Part shown: positions 25,330 through 33,352 of the stretch, piece after piece | Layout: each line of letters starts with the position of its first letter | Numbering within the stretch: the first letter of the stretch is position 1 | Origin: Luteibacter sp. UNC138MFCol5.1 | Lineage (GTDB): Bacteria > Pseudomonadota > Gammaproteobacteria > Xanthomonadales > Rhodanobacteraceae | Direction: 5' to 3' | Assembly: GCF_900110505.1 (NCBI RefSeq) | Contig: NZ_FODZ01000007.1 | Coordinates: 63,950-112,071, forward strand | Length of the DNA: 48,122 bases | Notes under the pieces: generated by a model | What the model was told of the DNA's origin: nothing | The model's database searches: none | What the model saw: the letters and a program-made list of their open reading frames with translations, nothing else | Program-made: the position numbers and the translations under genes

Positions 25330-25812
25330 ATGCGCTATGGAAGCTGCGTCAGATCTTTGTTCGTCGTCGGAGCCGCATTCGGATTGTCCGCGCCTGCATC
25401 CCCAGCCGATCTGTTCTGCCCGGACGCCGGAGCGATCACAGAGAAAGAAGCTTCGGATCCAGATCTTCCTGGGATCACTGTCATCGCGTACGGCGCGGAA
25501 AACGCCGCCGGAAAATGGGAGGGATCGAACCCGACAGGCAAGCTCGGAGATCGCTATAAGTTGTCGTTCCTGGCGGCCACGATCGATAACGGTACGGTGT
25601 ACTGCGACTACTACGACAGGTATCGGGTCGGGCAATCCGAAGTGCGCATTTCCCTCGTGTCGACGGAGAAATTTGCGCCGACGAACGCAACCTCATGGGC
25701 GATGGTCACAGCGGGTGCGAAGACGGTCGCGTACTGCCACGTGACGGCGCCGAACGAGCATCCGGAGACGCCGAAGGAAGCGGCCACACTCTGTCCGTTC
25801 AGGAAGTCCTGA
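25330..25812 (+). CDS. Small secreted Cys-containing protein, hypothetical
   Basis: A 160-residue protein with a signal peptide (MRYGSCVRSLFVVGAAFGLS, cut after ASPA). The mature part begins DLFCPDAG and carries four cysteines (in FCPD, VYCDYY, AYCHVT and TLCPF), which may form two disulfides in the periplasm. The core pattern GKWEGSNPTG..YKLSFLAATIDNGTVYC looks like a small beta-sandwich and loosely recalls short exported DUF3757-type proteins; that link is weak. GGGAGG stands six bases before the ATG at 25330. Its GC content is visibly lower than its neighbours, hinting at acquisition or relaxed selection. It has no clear operon partner. Confidence 0.7.
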   Translation: MRYGSCVRSLFVVGAAFGLSAPASPADLFCPDAGAITEKEASDPDLPGITVIAYGAENAAGKWEGSNPTGKLGDRYKLSFLAATIDNGTVYCDYYDRYRVGQSEVRISLVSTEKFAPTNATSWAMVTAGAKTVAYCHVTAPNEHPETPKEAATLCPFRKS

Positions 25813-25859
25813 GCAGAAAGCGGGTTTCCAGCCCCGCAAAGGACTCGCATCGAACTGAA

Positions 25860-25956
25860 GTAGGAGCGCACCTTGTGCGCGACAGCCTTTCGCAGGGCGT
25901 AACAGGACCTGTTGCGCCCGTCGATGAGGGCTGTCGCGCGCAGGGCGCGCTCCTAC
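25860..25956. repeat. REP element overlapping the 3' end of the mannose isomerase gene
   Basis: Arms GTAGGAGCGCACCTTGTGCG (from 25860) and its inverted partner ending at 25956 pair over 28 bases with three mismatches. The right arm supplies the TAG stop codon of the minus-strand AGE gene (25953-25955), because the repeat begins GTAGGAGC on that strand. It is the same family as 1-93. Confidence 0.85.
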
Positions 25957-27170
25957 TTCTGCATGCGGCGCAGCGACGCCATCACTTCGTAGCACGCGCC
26001 CATGGTGTGGTAGTCCGTCTTGCCGGCGGGGCTCTTCTCGTCGTCGTACTTCGTGTTGTCGCGGTGCAGGATGCGATACCACGCGCCGTACTTATGGTCG
26101 ACGAAGTGTTCCCAGCTGTACGCCCAGATCTTCTCGTACCACTCGTCGTACTTGGCCTCGCCGGTAGATTCGAACAGCAGCTGCGCGGCGCCGAGCGATT
26201 CGGCCTGCACCCAGAAATACTTGTCGTCGTCGCACACGTCGCCCTCGGGCGAGAAGCCGTACGCGATGCCGCCGTATTCCTTGTCCCAGGCCTTGTCGAG
26301 GGCCTCGTCGAAGAGGTGCTTCGCCGTCGGCACGAGCCACGCCTTATGCTTCGGCGTGCCCTTGGTGTAGCGCTCGAGCATCATGAGCAGCTTCGCCCAC
26401 TCGGTCTGGTGGCCGGGCTGGAAGCCCCACGGGCGGAACAGGTGCTTCGGGTTGTCGAGGTTGTATTCCCAGTCGATCGTCCAGTTCTCGTGGTAATGCT
26501 CCCACACGAGCTTCTGGGGCGTGAGGCCGGCCTGGCGCTGCGTCATGTTCTCGGCGAGCACGAGCGCGCGGTCGAGGAAGCGGTCGTCCTTCGTGGCTTC
26601 CCACGCGGCGATCATCGCCTCGGTCATGTGCATGTTCGCGTTCTGGCCGCGGTAACCGGTGAAGTTCCAGTCCTTGTCGGCCTCGTCGCGGTAGAGGCCG
26701 TACGACGGCTCCCAGTAGCGCTTCTCGAGCAGGTCCCAGATCTCGTTCTGCCAGCCCTTGGCTTCGTCGAAACCGACCTTCACGCCGCACGAGTAGGCGA
26801 GCAGCATGAACGCCAGGCCGTAGCAGTGGTTCATCTGGTCGTCGCGCTTGCCGTCGGCGATCGTCCACGCGTAGCCGCCCGTTTCGGGGTTCAGGTGAAC
26901 CTCGCGCAGGTACTTGATGCCGTGCATGGTGAGTTCCTTGTCTTCGGGCTTGCCGAACTCGAGGAACGCCATGGCGTGGTTGAACACGAAGCGCGTGCTG
27001 GACACGAGGTGACGGTGGGTGCGGTCGTAGACCGAGCCATCGTCCTTGTAGTACTGGAAGAAGCCGCCGGCCGGATCGACCTCGTTGGGCTTGTAGAACG
27101 CCATGGTCTTCGCGACGTGGTCGCGCAGGACGTTCACGTCGTGGAAATCGGGGAGGGGAACGGTCGTCAT
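25953..27170 (-). CDS. AGE-family sugar isomerase, probable D-mannose isomerase
   Basis: A 405-residue alpha6/alpha6-barrel protein of the N-acylglucosamine 2-epimerase family. Recognisable parts are DRTHRHLVSSTRFVFNHA (about 49-66), WTIDWEYNLDNPKHLF followed by PGHQTEWAKLL (about 240-275) with the catalytic-type histidine, KYFWVQAESLGAA (about 325-337) and a C-terminal YGAWYRILHRD. Members include mannose isomerases (YihS-like), mannose 2-epimerases and GlcNAc 2-epimerases. The mannosidase, transporter and fructokinase in the same cluster favour mannose to fructose. Its ATG overlaps the kinase stop by four bases (27167-27170). It is the last gene of the operon. Confidence 0.88.
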   Translation of the reverse strand: MTTVPLPDFHDVNVLRDHVAKTMAFYKPNEVDPAGGFFQYYKDDGSVYDRTHRHLVSSTRFVFNHAMAFLEFGKPEDKELTMHGIKYLREVHLNPETGGYAWTIADGKRDDQMNHCYGLAFMLLAYSCGVKVGFDEAKGWQNEIWDLLEKRYWEPSYGLYRDEADKDWNFTGYRGQNANMHMTEAMIAAWEATKDDRFLDRALVLAENMTQRQAGLTPQKLVWEHYHENWTIDWEYNLDNPKHLFRPWGFQPGHQTEWAKLLMMLERYTKGTPKHKAWLVPTAKHLFDEALDKAWDKEYGGIAYGFSPEGDVCDDDKYFWVQAESLGAAQLLFESTGEAKYDEWYEKIWAYSWEHFVDHKYGAWYRILHRDNTKYDDEKSPAGKTDYHTMGACYEVMASLRRMQK

Positions 27171-28147
27171 GCGTGCGTCTCCATGAAGGCCTTGACTTCG
27201 GCCTGGTCGGGGATGGCGGTGAACGAGCCCTTGCGCGTGGCCGTGATGGCGCCACAGGCGGCGGCGAAACGGATCAGGTCGACGAGGCGACCTTCGTCCG
27301 CGATGAGCGTGTCGAAGCGCGCGGGCGTGACGCCTTCGGCGGAGAGACGCGCGAGCAGGCCGCCCACGAAGGCGTCGCCGGCGGCGGTCGTGTCGACGGC
27401 GTCGACGCGATAACCCGCGAGCGTGCCGCGCGCGCCGCGCGAGAACCAGCGCATCGGCTCGGCACCGTCGGTGACGAGCAGAAGGCGGGCGTTGCCCTTC
27501 CACAGGCGGTCGAGCACGGCGTCGTCGGAACCCGCGCCCGCGTGGATGAACGCGAATTCCTCGGCGCTCAGCTTGATGACGTCGGCCTCGTGCAGCGTTT
27601 CCCACAGACGCGGCAGCGGCGCCTCGTCCTTCGGCCACAGCGCGGGGCGCAGGTTCATGTCGAAGCTGACCAGCGCGCCGGCGGCGCGCGCGCGGCGCAT
27701 GCCCTCGACCGTGGTTTGCGCGATGGCGGCTTCGGTCAGCGAGTTGGAGCAGACGTGGAAGATCGCCAGGTCGTCGAACGCGGACGCGCGGAAGTGTTCC
27801 GGACGGAACAGCAGGTCTGCCGCGGGCGGACGGTAGAAGCTGAAGCTGCGGTCGCCCTTCTCGTCGTGCGCGACGAACGCGAGCGCGGTGCGCGCCTCGT
27901 CCGTGCGGGCCACGTCGTCCGTGCCGACACCGAGGTCGGTCAGGCTCTTCAGCAGGAAGTCGCCGAACATGTCGCGTGCGAGCATGCCGGCGAAGCGGGC
28001 GTTACCACCCAGGCGGGCCGCGGCGACCGCGACGTTGGCCGGCGCGCCGCCGGCGAAAGGAACGAAGGCGGGAGGCTGACCGGCGCCGCCCTGGGGCTGT
28101 GCGTGGAAATCGATCAGCGCCTCGCCGAAGCAGAGGATGGAAGACAT
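27167..28147 (-). CDS. PfkB-family fructokinase
   Basis: A 326-residue ribokinase-superfamily enzyme of the ScrK fructokinase type. It has CFGEALIDF at the N-terminus, PFAGGAPANVAVAAARLGG (about 30-48), the ATP-side SFDMNLRPALW (about 160-170) and the catalytic VDTTAAGDAFVGGLL motif (about 250-264). It phosphorylates fructose to fructose 6-phosphate. In this operon it would follow mannose isomerisation and feed glycolysis. AAGGA lies about 12 bases before the start. It is coupled to the downstream isomerase gene by an ATGA overlap, and an intergenic hairpin separates it from the transporter gene. Confidence 0.9.
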   Translation of the reverse strand: MSSILCFGEALIDFHAQPQGGAGQPPAFVPFAGGAPANVAVAAARLGGNARFAGMLARDMFGDFLLKSLTDLGVGTDDVARTDEARTALAFVAHDEKGDRSFSFYRPPAADLLFRPEHFRASAFDDLAIFHVCSNSLTEAAIAQTTVEGMRRARAAGALVSFDMNLRPALWPKDEAPLPRLWETLHEADVIKLSAEEFAFIHAGAGSDDAVLDRLWKGNARLLLVTDGAEPMRWFSRGARGTLAGYRVDAVDTTAAGDAFVGGLLARLSAEGVTPARFDTLIADEGRLVDLIRFAAACGAITATRKGSFTAIPDQAEVKAFMETHA

Positions 28148-28189
28148 GCGTACGGCCTGTCCTTGGGGGCGAGGTGGATGGGGAAACGC

Positions 28190-28216
28190 GACGGCCGGCC
28201 TTGCCGGCCGGCCGTC
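28190..28216 (-). other. Hairpin between transporter and fructokinase genes
   Basis: Perfect 10-base arms GACGGCCGGC (28190-28199) and GCCGGCCGTC (28207-28216). On the minus strand only GCGTTT follows, so it is more likely an mRNA-stabilising or attenuating stem within the operon than a full terminator. Confidence 0.5.
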
Positions 28217-28228
28217 GAGAGGACGAGG

Positions 28229-29548
28229 TCAGCGCGTGGCGACCGGGAGGTTGCGGATCTTCGAGCCGCTGATGCCGTAGAACACGATGTAGGCGTAGCA
28301 GATCAGCGGGATGAAGAACGCGTGCTGCAGGCCGATGCCGTCGGCGATGATGCCCTGGATCCAGGGGATCAGCGCGCCGCCGACGATGGCCATGATGAGC
28401 AGGGACGAGGCCTTGCCGGTCAGCGGACCCATGCGCTCGATGCCCAGCGAGAAGATCGTCGGGAACATGATCGAGTTGAACAGGCCGATGACGACGATGC
28501 TGTACACCGCGACGGTGCCGGTCGTGACCATCGTGGTGATGACCAGCAGCATGTTGATCAGCGCGAACACGGCCAGCAGCTTGCGCGGCGAGAACTTGGC
28601 GAGCAGGGCGGAGCCGATGAAGCGGCCCACCATCGCGCCGCCCCAGTAGAACGCCACGTGGCTGGCGGCGACTTCACCCGACATGTTGCCGATCTCGGGC
28701 AGCTGCAGGTAGTTGATCATGAAGCTGCCGATCGACACTTCGCCGCCGACGTAGAAGAAGATGCCGAGCACGCCGAAGAACACGTGCGGGGTCTTCAGGG
28801 CGTCCATCAGCGAGTGATGGCTGTCGTCGGCCTTCTCGGTAGTCTCTTCGAGCGCTGGCAGGTTGAACAGGTACACGCCGATGGCGAGCAGCACGAGCAC
28901 GATGGCCAGGCCGATGTACGGACCCTGCACCGAAGCGGCTTCGTGCGCGCGGTAGGTGACCTGTTCGGCCGCCGAGAGCTTCTCGACGTCGGCGCTCGAC
29001 TTCACGGCGTTGGACAGGATCAGGACGCCGCCGAAGAACGGGGCGAGGAACGTGCCGAACGAGTTCAGCGCCTGGGCGAGGGTGAGGCGGCTGGACGCCG
29101 TCTTCTCGGGACCCAGCAGGGCGACGTACGGGTTGGCGGCGACCTGCAGCACGGTGATGCCCGTGGCCAGGATGAACAGCGCGCCGAGGAAGAAGGCGTA
29201 CACGCGCAGACCCGCCGCCGGCCAGAACAGGGCGGCGCCGATGCCCGTGACGATGAGGCCGAGGACGATGCCCTTCTTGTAGCCCACGGCGGCGACGATC
29301 TTGCCCGCCGGCAGCGACATGATGAAGTAGGCGCCGAAGAAGGTGAGCTGGATGAGCAGCGCCTGCGCGTAGTTGAGCTCGAAAACCGCCTTCAGGTGGG
29401 GAATCAGGATGTCATTGAGACACGTGATGAATCCCCACATGAAGAAGATCGTCGACATGACGCCGAGCGCGAGGGGAAAGTAGGTGTAGCGGTTGTCGCC
29501 CGCGTTCGTCGAGGACGAGCTGGGCGATGGCGTATATCCGGTGGCCAT
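28229..29548 (-). CDS. FucP-family MFS sugar transporter (mannose/glucose/fucose type)
   Basis: A 439-residue major facilitator protein with 12 hydrophobic segments. Signature features of the fucose/glucose:H+ symporter branch are FFMWGFITCLNDILIPHLK in helix 1, GKIVAAVGYKKG between helices 2 and 3, LQVAANPYVALLGPEKTASS after helix 4, and FYWGGAMVGRFIGSALL in the C-terminal half. It imports a monosaccharide with protons; the linked genes point to mannose. GGAG stands seven bases before the ATG at 29548; longer in-frame sequence overlaps the regulator. It follows the LacI-type gene by 20 bases and is probably co-transcribed with it. Confidence 0.92.
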   Translation of the reverse strand: MATGYTPSPSSSSTNAGDNRYTYFPLALGVMSTIFFMWGFITCLNDILIPHLKAVFELNYAQALLIQLTFFGAYFIMSLPAGKIVAAVGYKKGIVLGLIVTGIGAALFWPAAGLRVYAFFLGALFILATGITVLQVAANPYVALLGPEKTASSRLTLAQALNSFGTFLAPFFGGVLILSNAVKSSADVEKLSAAEQVTYRAHEAASVQGPYIGLAIVLVLLAIGVYLFNLPALEETTEKADDSHHSLMDALKTPHVFFGVLGIFFYVGGEVSIGSFMINYLQLPEIGNMSGEVAASHVAFYWGGAMVGRFIGSALLAKFSPRKLLAVFALINMLLVITTMVTTGTVAVYSIVVIGLFNSIMFPTIFSLGIERMGPLTGKASSLLIMAIVGGALIPWIQGIIADGIGLQHAFFIPLICYAYIVFYGISGSKIRNLPVATR

Positions 29549-29568
29549 GGGTTGCTCCAAGTGTCGGT

Positions 29569-30618
29569 TCAGGGGGAGGACGGCGGGCAGCTGCTTTCGC
29601 GGACGACGAGCCGAACCGGCGCGATCGTATAGGCAGTGTCCGTGTCGGGATTGGAAAGTCTGTCGAGGATCAGTTCGGCGCTGCGCCGTCCGAGTCCACG
29701 CGGATCCACCGCGATGGTGGTCAGGGGCGGCACGCACACCGAGGCTTCGGCGACGTCGTCGAAGCCGGTCAGGGCGAAATCCTCACCCGGGCGGCGGCCC
29801 CGCTTGGTCAGGCCAAGCATAAGCCCGAGCGCCACCGCGTCGTTGTAACAAACCGCCGCCGTCGGGGCCGGGTCGCGGGCGAACAGCGCGCCCGTCTGGC
29901 GCGCGGCCTCCAGGCGCGTCGGCGCGCTCTCGACGAGCCAGGCGGGATCCACGGGCAGGCCGGCGTCGCGCATCGCGCCCGCGTAACCGCGGCGGCGCTG
30001 CTCCACCGAACTGGACTCCCGGTGGCCGCCGAAGAACGCGATGCGCTGGTGGCCGAGTGCGATGAGATGTTCCGTAGCCAGCCTGGCGCCGTGCTCGTTG
30101 TCCATCTCGAGAGTGTCCCAACGATGGGTGCCGTCGTCGTCGGGCAGTTCGCGGTTGAACACGAGCAGGGGCGTGTGCATGCCGACCGCGGTCAGCACCT
30201 GCTCGCCTTCGCTGCCTTCGGCGGGGGAGAGGATGATGCCGGCGGGGCCGTGCTCGATCAGGGAATTGAGCACGGCCTGCTGGCGGGCCGGGGACTCGCC
30301 GGTATTGCCCAGCAGGGTGACGTAGCCGGCCCGGGCCAGGGCCTCGTCGGCGCCGGCCGCGAATTCCGCGAAGAAAGGGTTGCCCAGGTCGTTGATGACC
30401 AGGCCGATGCTGGAGGACGTCCGCCGGCGCAGGTTCGCGGCCGCGCGGTTATAAACGTATCCCTGGCGCTTCAGTTCGGCCTCTACCCGGGCACGGGTGG
30501 CGGAGTTCACCAGCGGGCTGCCTCGCAGCACCAGCGAGACCGTCGCCCGCGATACGTCGCAACCCTGGGCGATATCGGCCAGGGTCACCTTGCGGCGCTG
30601 CGGGGTAGTCCTCGGCAT
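29569..30618 (-). CDS. LacI-family transcriptional regulator of the mannoside cluster
   Basis: A 349-residue regulator. N-terminal helix-turn-helix VTLADIAQGCDVSRATVSLV (about 11-30) and hinge region, followed by a periplasmic-binding-protein-like sensor domain (SIGLVINDLGNPFFAEFAAG at about 70; GFDDVAEASVCVPPLTTIAV at about 290). It probably represses the cluster and releases DNA on binding mannose or a phosphorylated product. The perfect AAGGAG before the ATG at 30618 fixes the start. It is the first gene of the minus-strand operon and faces the GH92 gene across 169 bases that hold a candidate operator (30731-30753). It resembles xanthomonad ManR regulators by context. Confidence 0.92.
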   Translation of the reverse strand: MPRTTPQRRKVTLADIAQGCDVSRATVSLVLRGSPLVNSATRARVEAELKRQGYVYNRAAANLRRRTSSSIGLVINDLGNPFFAEFAAGADEALARAGYVTLLGNTGESPARQQAVLNSLIEHGPAGIILSPAEGSEGEQVLTAVGMHTPLLVFNRELPDDDGTHRWDTLEMDNEHGARLATEHLIALGHQRIAFFGGHRESSSVEQRRRGYAGAMRDAGLPVDPAWLVESAPTRLEAARQTGALFARDPAPTAAVCYNDAVALGLMLGLTKRGRRPGEDFALTGFDDVAEASVCVPPLTTIAVDPRGLGRRSAELILDRLSNPDTDTAYTIAPVRLVVRESSCPPSSP

Positions 30619-30730
30619 CTGAACTCCTTCAAACGATCTAAACCGGGCGATCATCGCGCGGCGGGCTTTGGGATGCATCACGCACTGCAACATGCGCGAT
30701 GGCGCTATCTTTGCTACGTTCGACCTGTTT

Positions 30731-30753
30731 GTCACGATCCAAATGCTCGTGAC
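30731..30753. promoter_or_regulatory. Candidate operator: GTCACGA-N9-TCGTGAC
   Basis: Perfect 7-base inverted repeats separated by nine bases, centred 46 bases upstream of the GH92 start and in the gap shared with the LacI-type gene. A LacI-family dimer is the natural candidate binder, though classic LacI operators have closer arms. Surrounding TTTGCTACGTTCGACCTG is relatively AT-rich, as expected of a promoter. Confidence 0.4.
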
Positions 30754-30787
30754 CGCCCGAAACGTGCTGACCTGAGGGGATCCACCG

Positions 30788-33133
30788 ATGTCGAGAACCA
30801 CCCGCCTCCGTCGCGGCCTGCTGGCCACCGCCCTGACCCTCGCCCTGCCGGCCCTGGCCCTGGCGGCCTCCAGCGACAAGGGCGGCGCCTACGCGGCGGT
30901 CGACCCGATGATCGGCACGGGCGGTGACGGGCATACGTTCCCCGGCGCCACGGTGCCCTTCGGCATGGTGCAACTGTCGCCGGACACGGCCATGCCGGAC
31001 GTCAAGCACGGGTACAAGTGGGCCGCCGGCTACCAGTACGGCGACTCGAGCCTGCTCGGTTTCTCCCATACGCACTTCTCCGGCAGTGGCCATTCCGACC
31101 TGGGCGACGTGCTCGTCATGCCGATCGCCGGCGACGTGAAGCTGGACCCCGGTTCCCCCGACCAGCCCGGTAGCGGCTATCGCTCGCGGTTCGACCACAA
31201 GACCGAGAAGGCCGAGGCAGGTTACTACGCCGTCACGCTGGCCGACTACGACGTGCGGGCGGAGCTGACCGCGGGCACCCGCGTGGGCTGGCATCGTTAC
31301 ACCTTCCCGAAGGGCAAGCCGGCGCACCTCCTGCTCGACCTGCGTCCCAGCATCTACGACTACGACGGCAAGGTGCTGTGGTCCACGCTTCGCGTCCGCG
31401 AGGACGGCACCGTGACCGGCGGCCGCACCACGCGCGGCTGGGCGCCGGGCCGCCAGCTCTACTTCGCCATGCGCTTCAACCAGCCGCTGGCCTCGCGCAG
31501 CCTGAAGAACCGCGAGGAGAAGATCCCGTACCGCGGCTTCTCCGGCCCGGGCAACCGCGCCGAGGACACCGACGGCATCAGCGGGCGCGCGCTGGAAGGC
31601 GTGTTCGACTTCGGCGACCTCGCCAAGCCGCTCGTGGTCAAGGTCGCGATCTCGACCGTGAGCGAGGACAACGCGATCGCCAACCTCGACAAGGACGGCG
31701 CAGGCTTCGATTTCGATGCCCGCCGCGCCGAGGCCCGCCAGGCCTGGGAGAAGAACCTCTCGGTGGTCGACGTGCAGGCCCCCGCGCAGACGCGCAAGAC
31801 CTTCTACACCGCGCTCTACCACGCGATGCTCTCGCCGACCCTGTCGATGGACGTCAACGGCCAGTACCGCGGCCCGGACAACCAGGTGCACACGGCCAAG
31901 GGCTTCGATTTCTATTCCACGTGGTCGCTGTGGGACGTCTACCGCGCCCAGCAGCCGCTCATGACCCTGCTCGAGCCGCAGAAGAGCAACGACTTCGTCA
32001 GCTCGCTGATCGCCGCCCAGCAGGCCAGCCCGTTCGGCATCCTGCCGATCTGGGCCTATGGCGGCATGGAAACCTGGTGCATGGTCGGCTACCACGCCGT
32101 GCCGGTGATCGCCGATGCCTATATGAAGGGCATTCGCGGCTACGACGCCGAGGCCGCGCTGAACGCGATGGTCAAGAGCGCCACCTATGGGCCGTACGGC
32201 GGCCTCGACGACTACATGAAGCTCGGCTACGTCGCGATCGACCGCACGCCGGAAGCGGCCTCCAAAACCGTCGAATACGCCTTCGACGACTGGTCGCTGG
32301 CGCAGATGGCCAAGGCCATGGGCAAGGACGATGTGGCCGCCACCTTCATGAAGCGCGCGGGCTACTGGAAGAACAGCTTCGACACGAAGACAGGCTTCCT
32401 CCGCGCCCGCAAGAGCGACGGCAGCTACCGCGAACCGTTCGATCCGTCGTCGGCGGCGTACGGCAGCGATTACACCGAAGGCAACGCGTGGCAGTACTCC
32501 TGGTACGTGCCGCAGGACGTCGCCGGCCTGATCGAGGCGCTGGGCGGTAAGGACGCCTTCGTGAAGAAGCTCGATTCCGTGTTCGACGCCAAGGTCGATC
32601 CGAAGTCGTTCGCGCACGTGGAGGACATCACCGGCCTGATCGGCTGGTACGCGCACGGCAACGAGCCGAGCCACCAGGTGGCCTACATGTACGACTATGC
32701 CGGCCAGCCCTGGAAGGCGCAGGAGCGCCTCAAGCACATCATGGAGACCCAGTACACGCCGACGCCGACGGGCCTGGTGGGCAACGACGATCTCGGCCAG
32801 ATGTCGGCCTGGTACATCTTCACCTCCCTGGGCTTCTACCCGGTGGCGCCGGGCAGCAACCAGTACGTGATCGGCCGGCCGTTCGTGGAGAAGGCCACCC
32901 TGAACCTCGCCGGCGGCAAGCGTTTCACGGTCTCGGCCGACCACCTCGACGCGAAGCACCCGTACGTCGGCAAGGTCACCCTCAACGGCAAGCCGCTGGA
33001 CCGCACCTTCATCCGTCACGAGGAAATCGTGGCCGGCGGCGAACTGCGTTTCTCCATGCAGGAGGCGCCGAACAAGGAGTGGGGCACCGGCAACAGCGCG
33101 GCGCCGTACTCGATGAGCGACAAGGCGAACTGA
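30788..33133 (+). CDS. Secreted GH92 alpha-mannosidase
   Basis: A 781-residue glycoside hydrolase of family 92, exo-acting and calcium-dependent on alpha-mannosides such as N-glycan branches. A signal peptide (residues 1-26, ending ALALA) sends it to the periplasm. The family start VDPMIGTGGDGHTFPGATVP and GMVQLSPDT are clear. The (alpha/alpha)6 domain holds ETWCMVGYHAVPV, the acid E626 in GNEPSH and the base region D667-D668 in GNDDLGQMSAWY. Length is typical. It is divergent from the LacI-transporter-kinase-isomerase operon, which would use the mannose it frees. A large hairpin follows the stop. Confidence 0.95.
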   Translation: MSRTTRLRRGLLATALTLALPALALAASSDKGGAYAAVDPMIGTGGDGHTFPGATVPFGMVQLSPDTAMPDVKHGYKWAAGYQYGDSSLLGFSHTHFSGSGHSDLGDVLVMPIAGDVKLDPGSPDQPGSGYRSRFDHKTEKAEAGYYAVTLADYDVRAELTAGTRVGWHRYTFPKGKPAHLLLDLRPSIYDYDGKVLWSTLRVREDGTVTGGRTTRGWAPGRQLYFAMRFNQPLASRSLKNREEKIPYRGFSGPGNRAEDTDGISGRALEGVFDFGDLAKPLVVKVAISTVSEDNAIANLDKDGAGFDFDARRAEARQAWEKNLSVVDVQAPAQTRKTFYTALYHAMLSPTLSMDVNGQYRGPDNQVHTAKGFDFYSTWSLWDVYRAQQPLMTLLEPQKSNDFVSSLIAAQQASPFGILPIWAYGGMETWCMVGYHAVPVIADAYMKGIRGYDAEAALNAMVKSATYGPYGGLDDYMKLGYVAIDRTPEAASKTVEYAFDDWSLAQMAKAMGKDDVAATFMKRAGYWKNSFDTKTGFLRARKSDGSYREPFDPSSAAYGSDYTEGNAWQYSWYVPQDVAGLIEALGGKDAFVKKLDSVFDAKVDPKSFAHVEDITGLIGWYAHGNEPSHQVAYMYDYAGQPWKAQERLKHIMETQYTPTPTGLVGNDDLGQMSAWYIFTSLGFYPVAPGSNQYVIGRPFVEKATLNLAGGKRFTVSADHLDAKHPYVGKVTLNGKPLDRTFIRHEEIVAGGELRFSMQEAPNKEWGTGNSAAPYSMSDKAN

Positions 33134-33195
33134 GGCGCTCCTTGCCGTCACGGGTCCTTCACGCCCGTTTCGGCATTAAGCACGCCTCCAATCGG

Positions 33196-33247
33196 ACGGG
33201 TACGCCGCTCATCTACCTGGAAACAGGTGGAAAAGCGGCGTACCCGT
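33196..33247. other. Nested hairpin after the GH92 gene
   Basis: Outer arms ACGGGTACGCCGCT (33196-33209) and AGCGGCGTACCCGT (33234-33247) are perfect over 14 bases. An inner ACCTG-GAAA-CAGGT stem-loop (33215-33228) carries a GNRA-type tetraloop. No T tract follows. It may end or protect the GH92 mRNA, or be a protein-binding palindrome upstream of the kinase operon. Confidence 0.6.
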
Positions 33248-33352
33248 CGTCGTGTCCGAGGTACGTGCCATGAAATTCCAGCGCTGTGCGGCGCTTCACG
33301 TTTACAATGAATGTCCTTACAGGGCAGGAATCGTCGCGGGGATGGCCAGGGC

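Noticed and set aside
25953-33133. A Bacteroidetes-style polysaccharide utilisation locus
   Set aside because: No SusC/SusD pair or TonB receptor lies in the cluster; it is a simple proteobacterial operon.
30638-33151. An 837-codon minus-strand frame opposite the GH92 gene
   Set aside because: The GH92 motifs are unmistakable on the plus strand; the minus frame is Arg/Val/His-rich with no domain.
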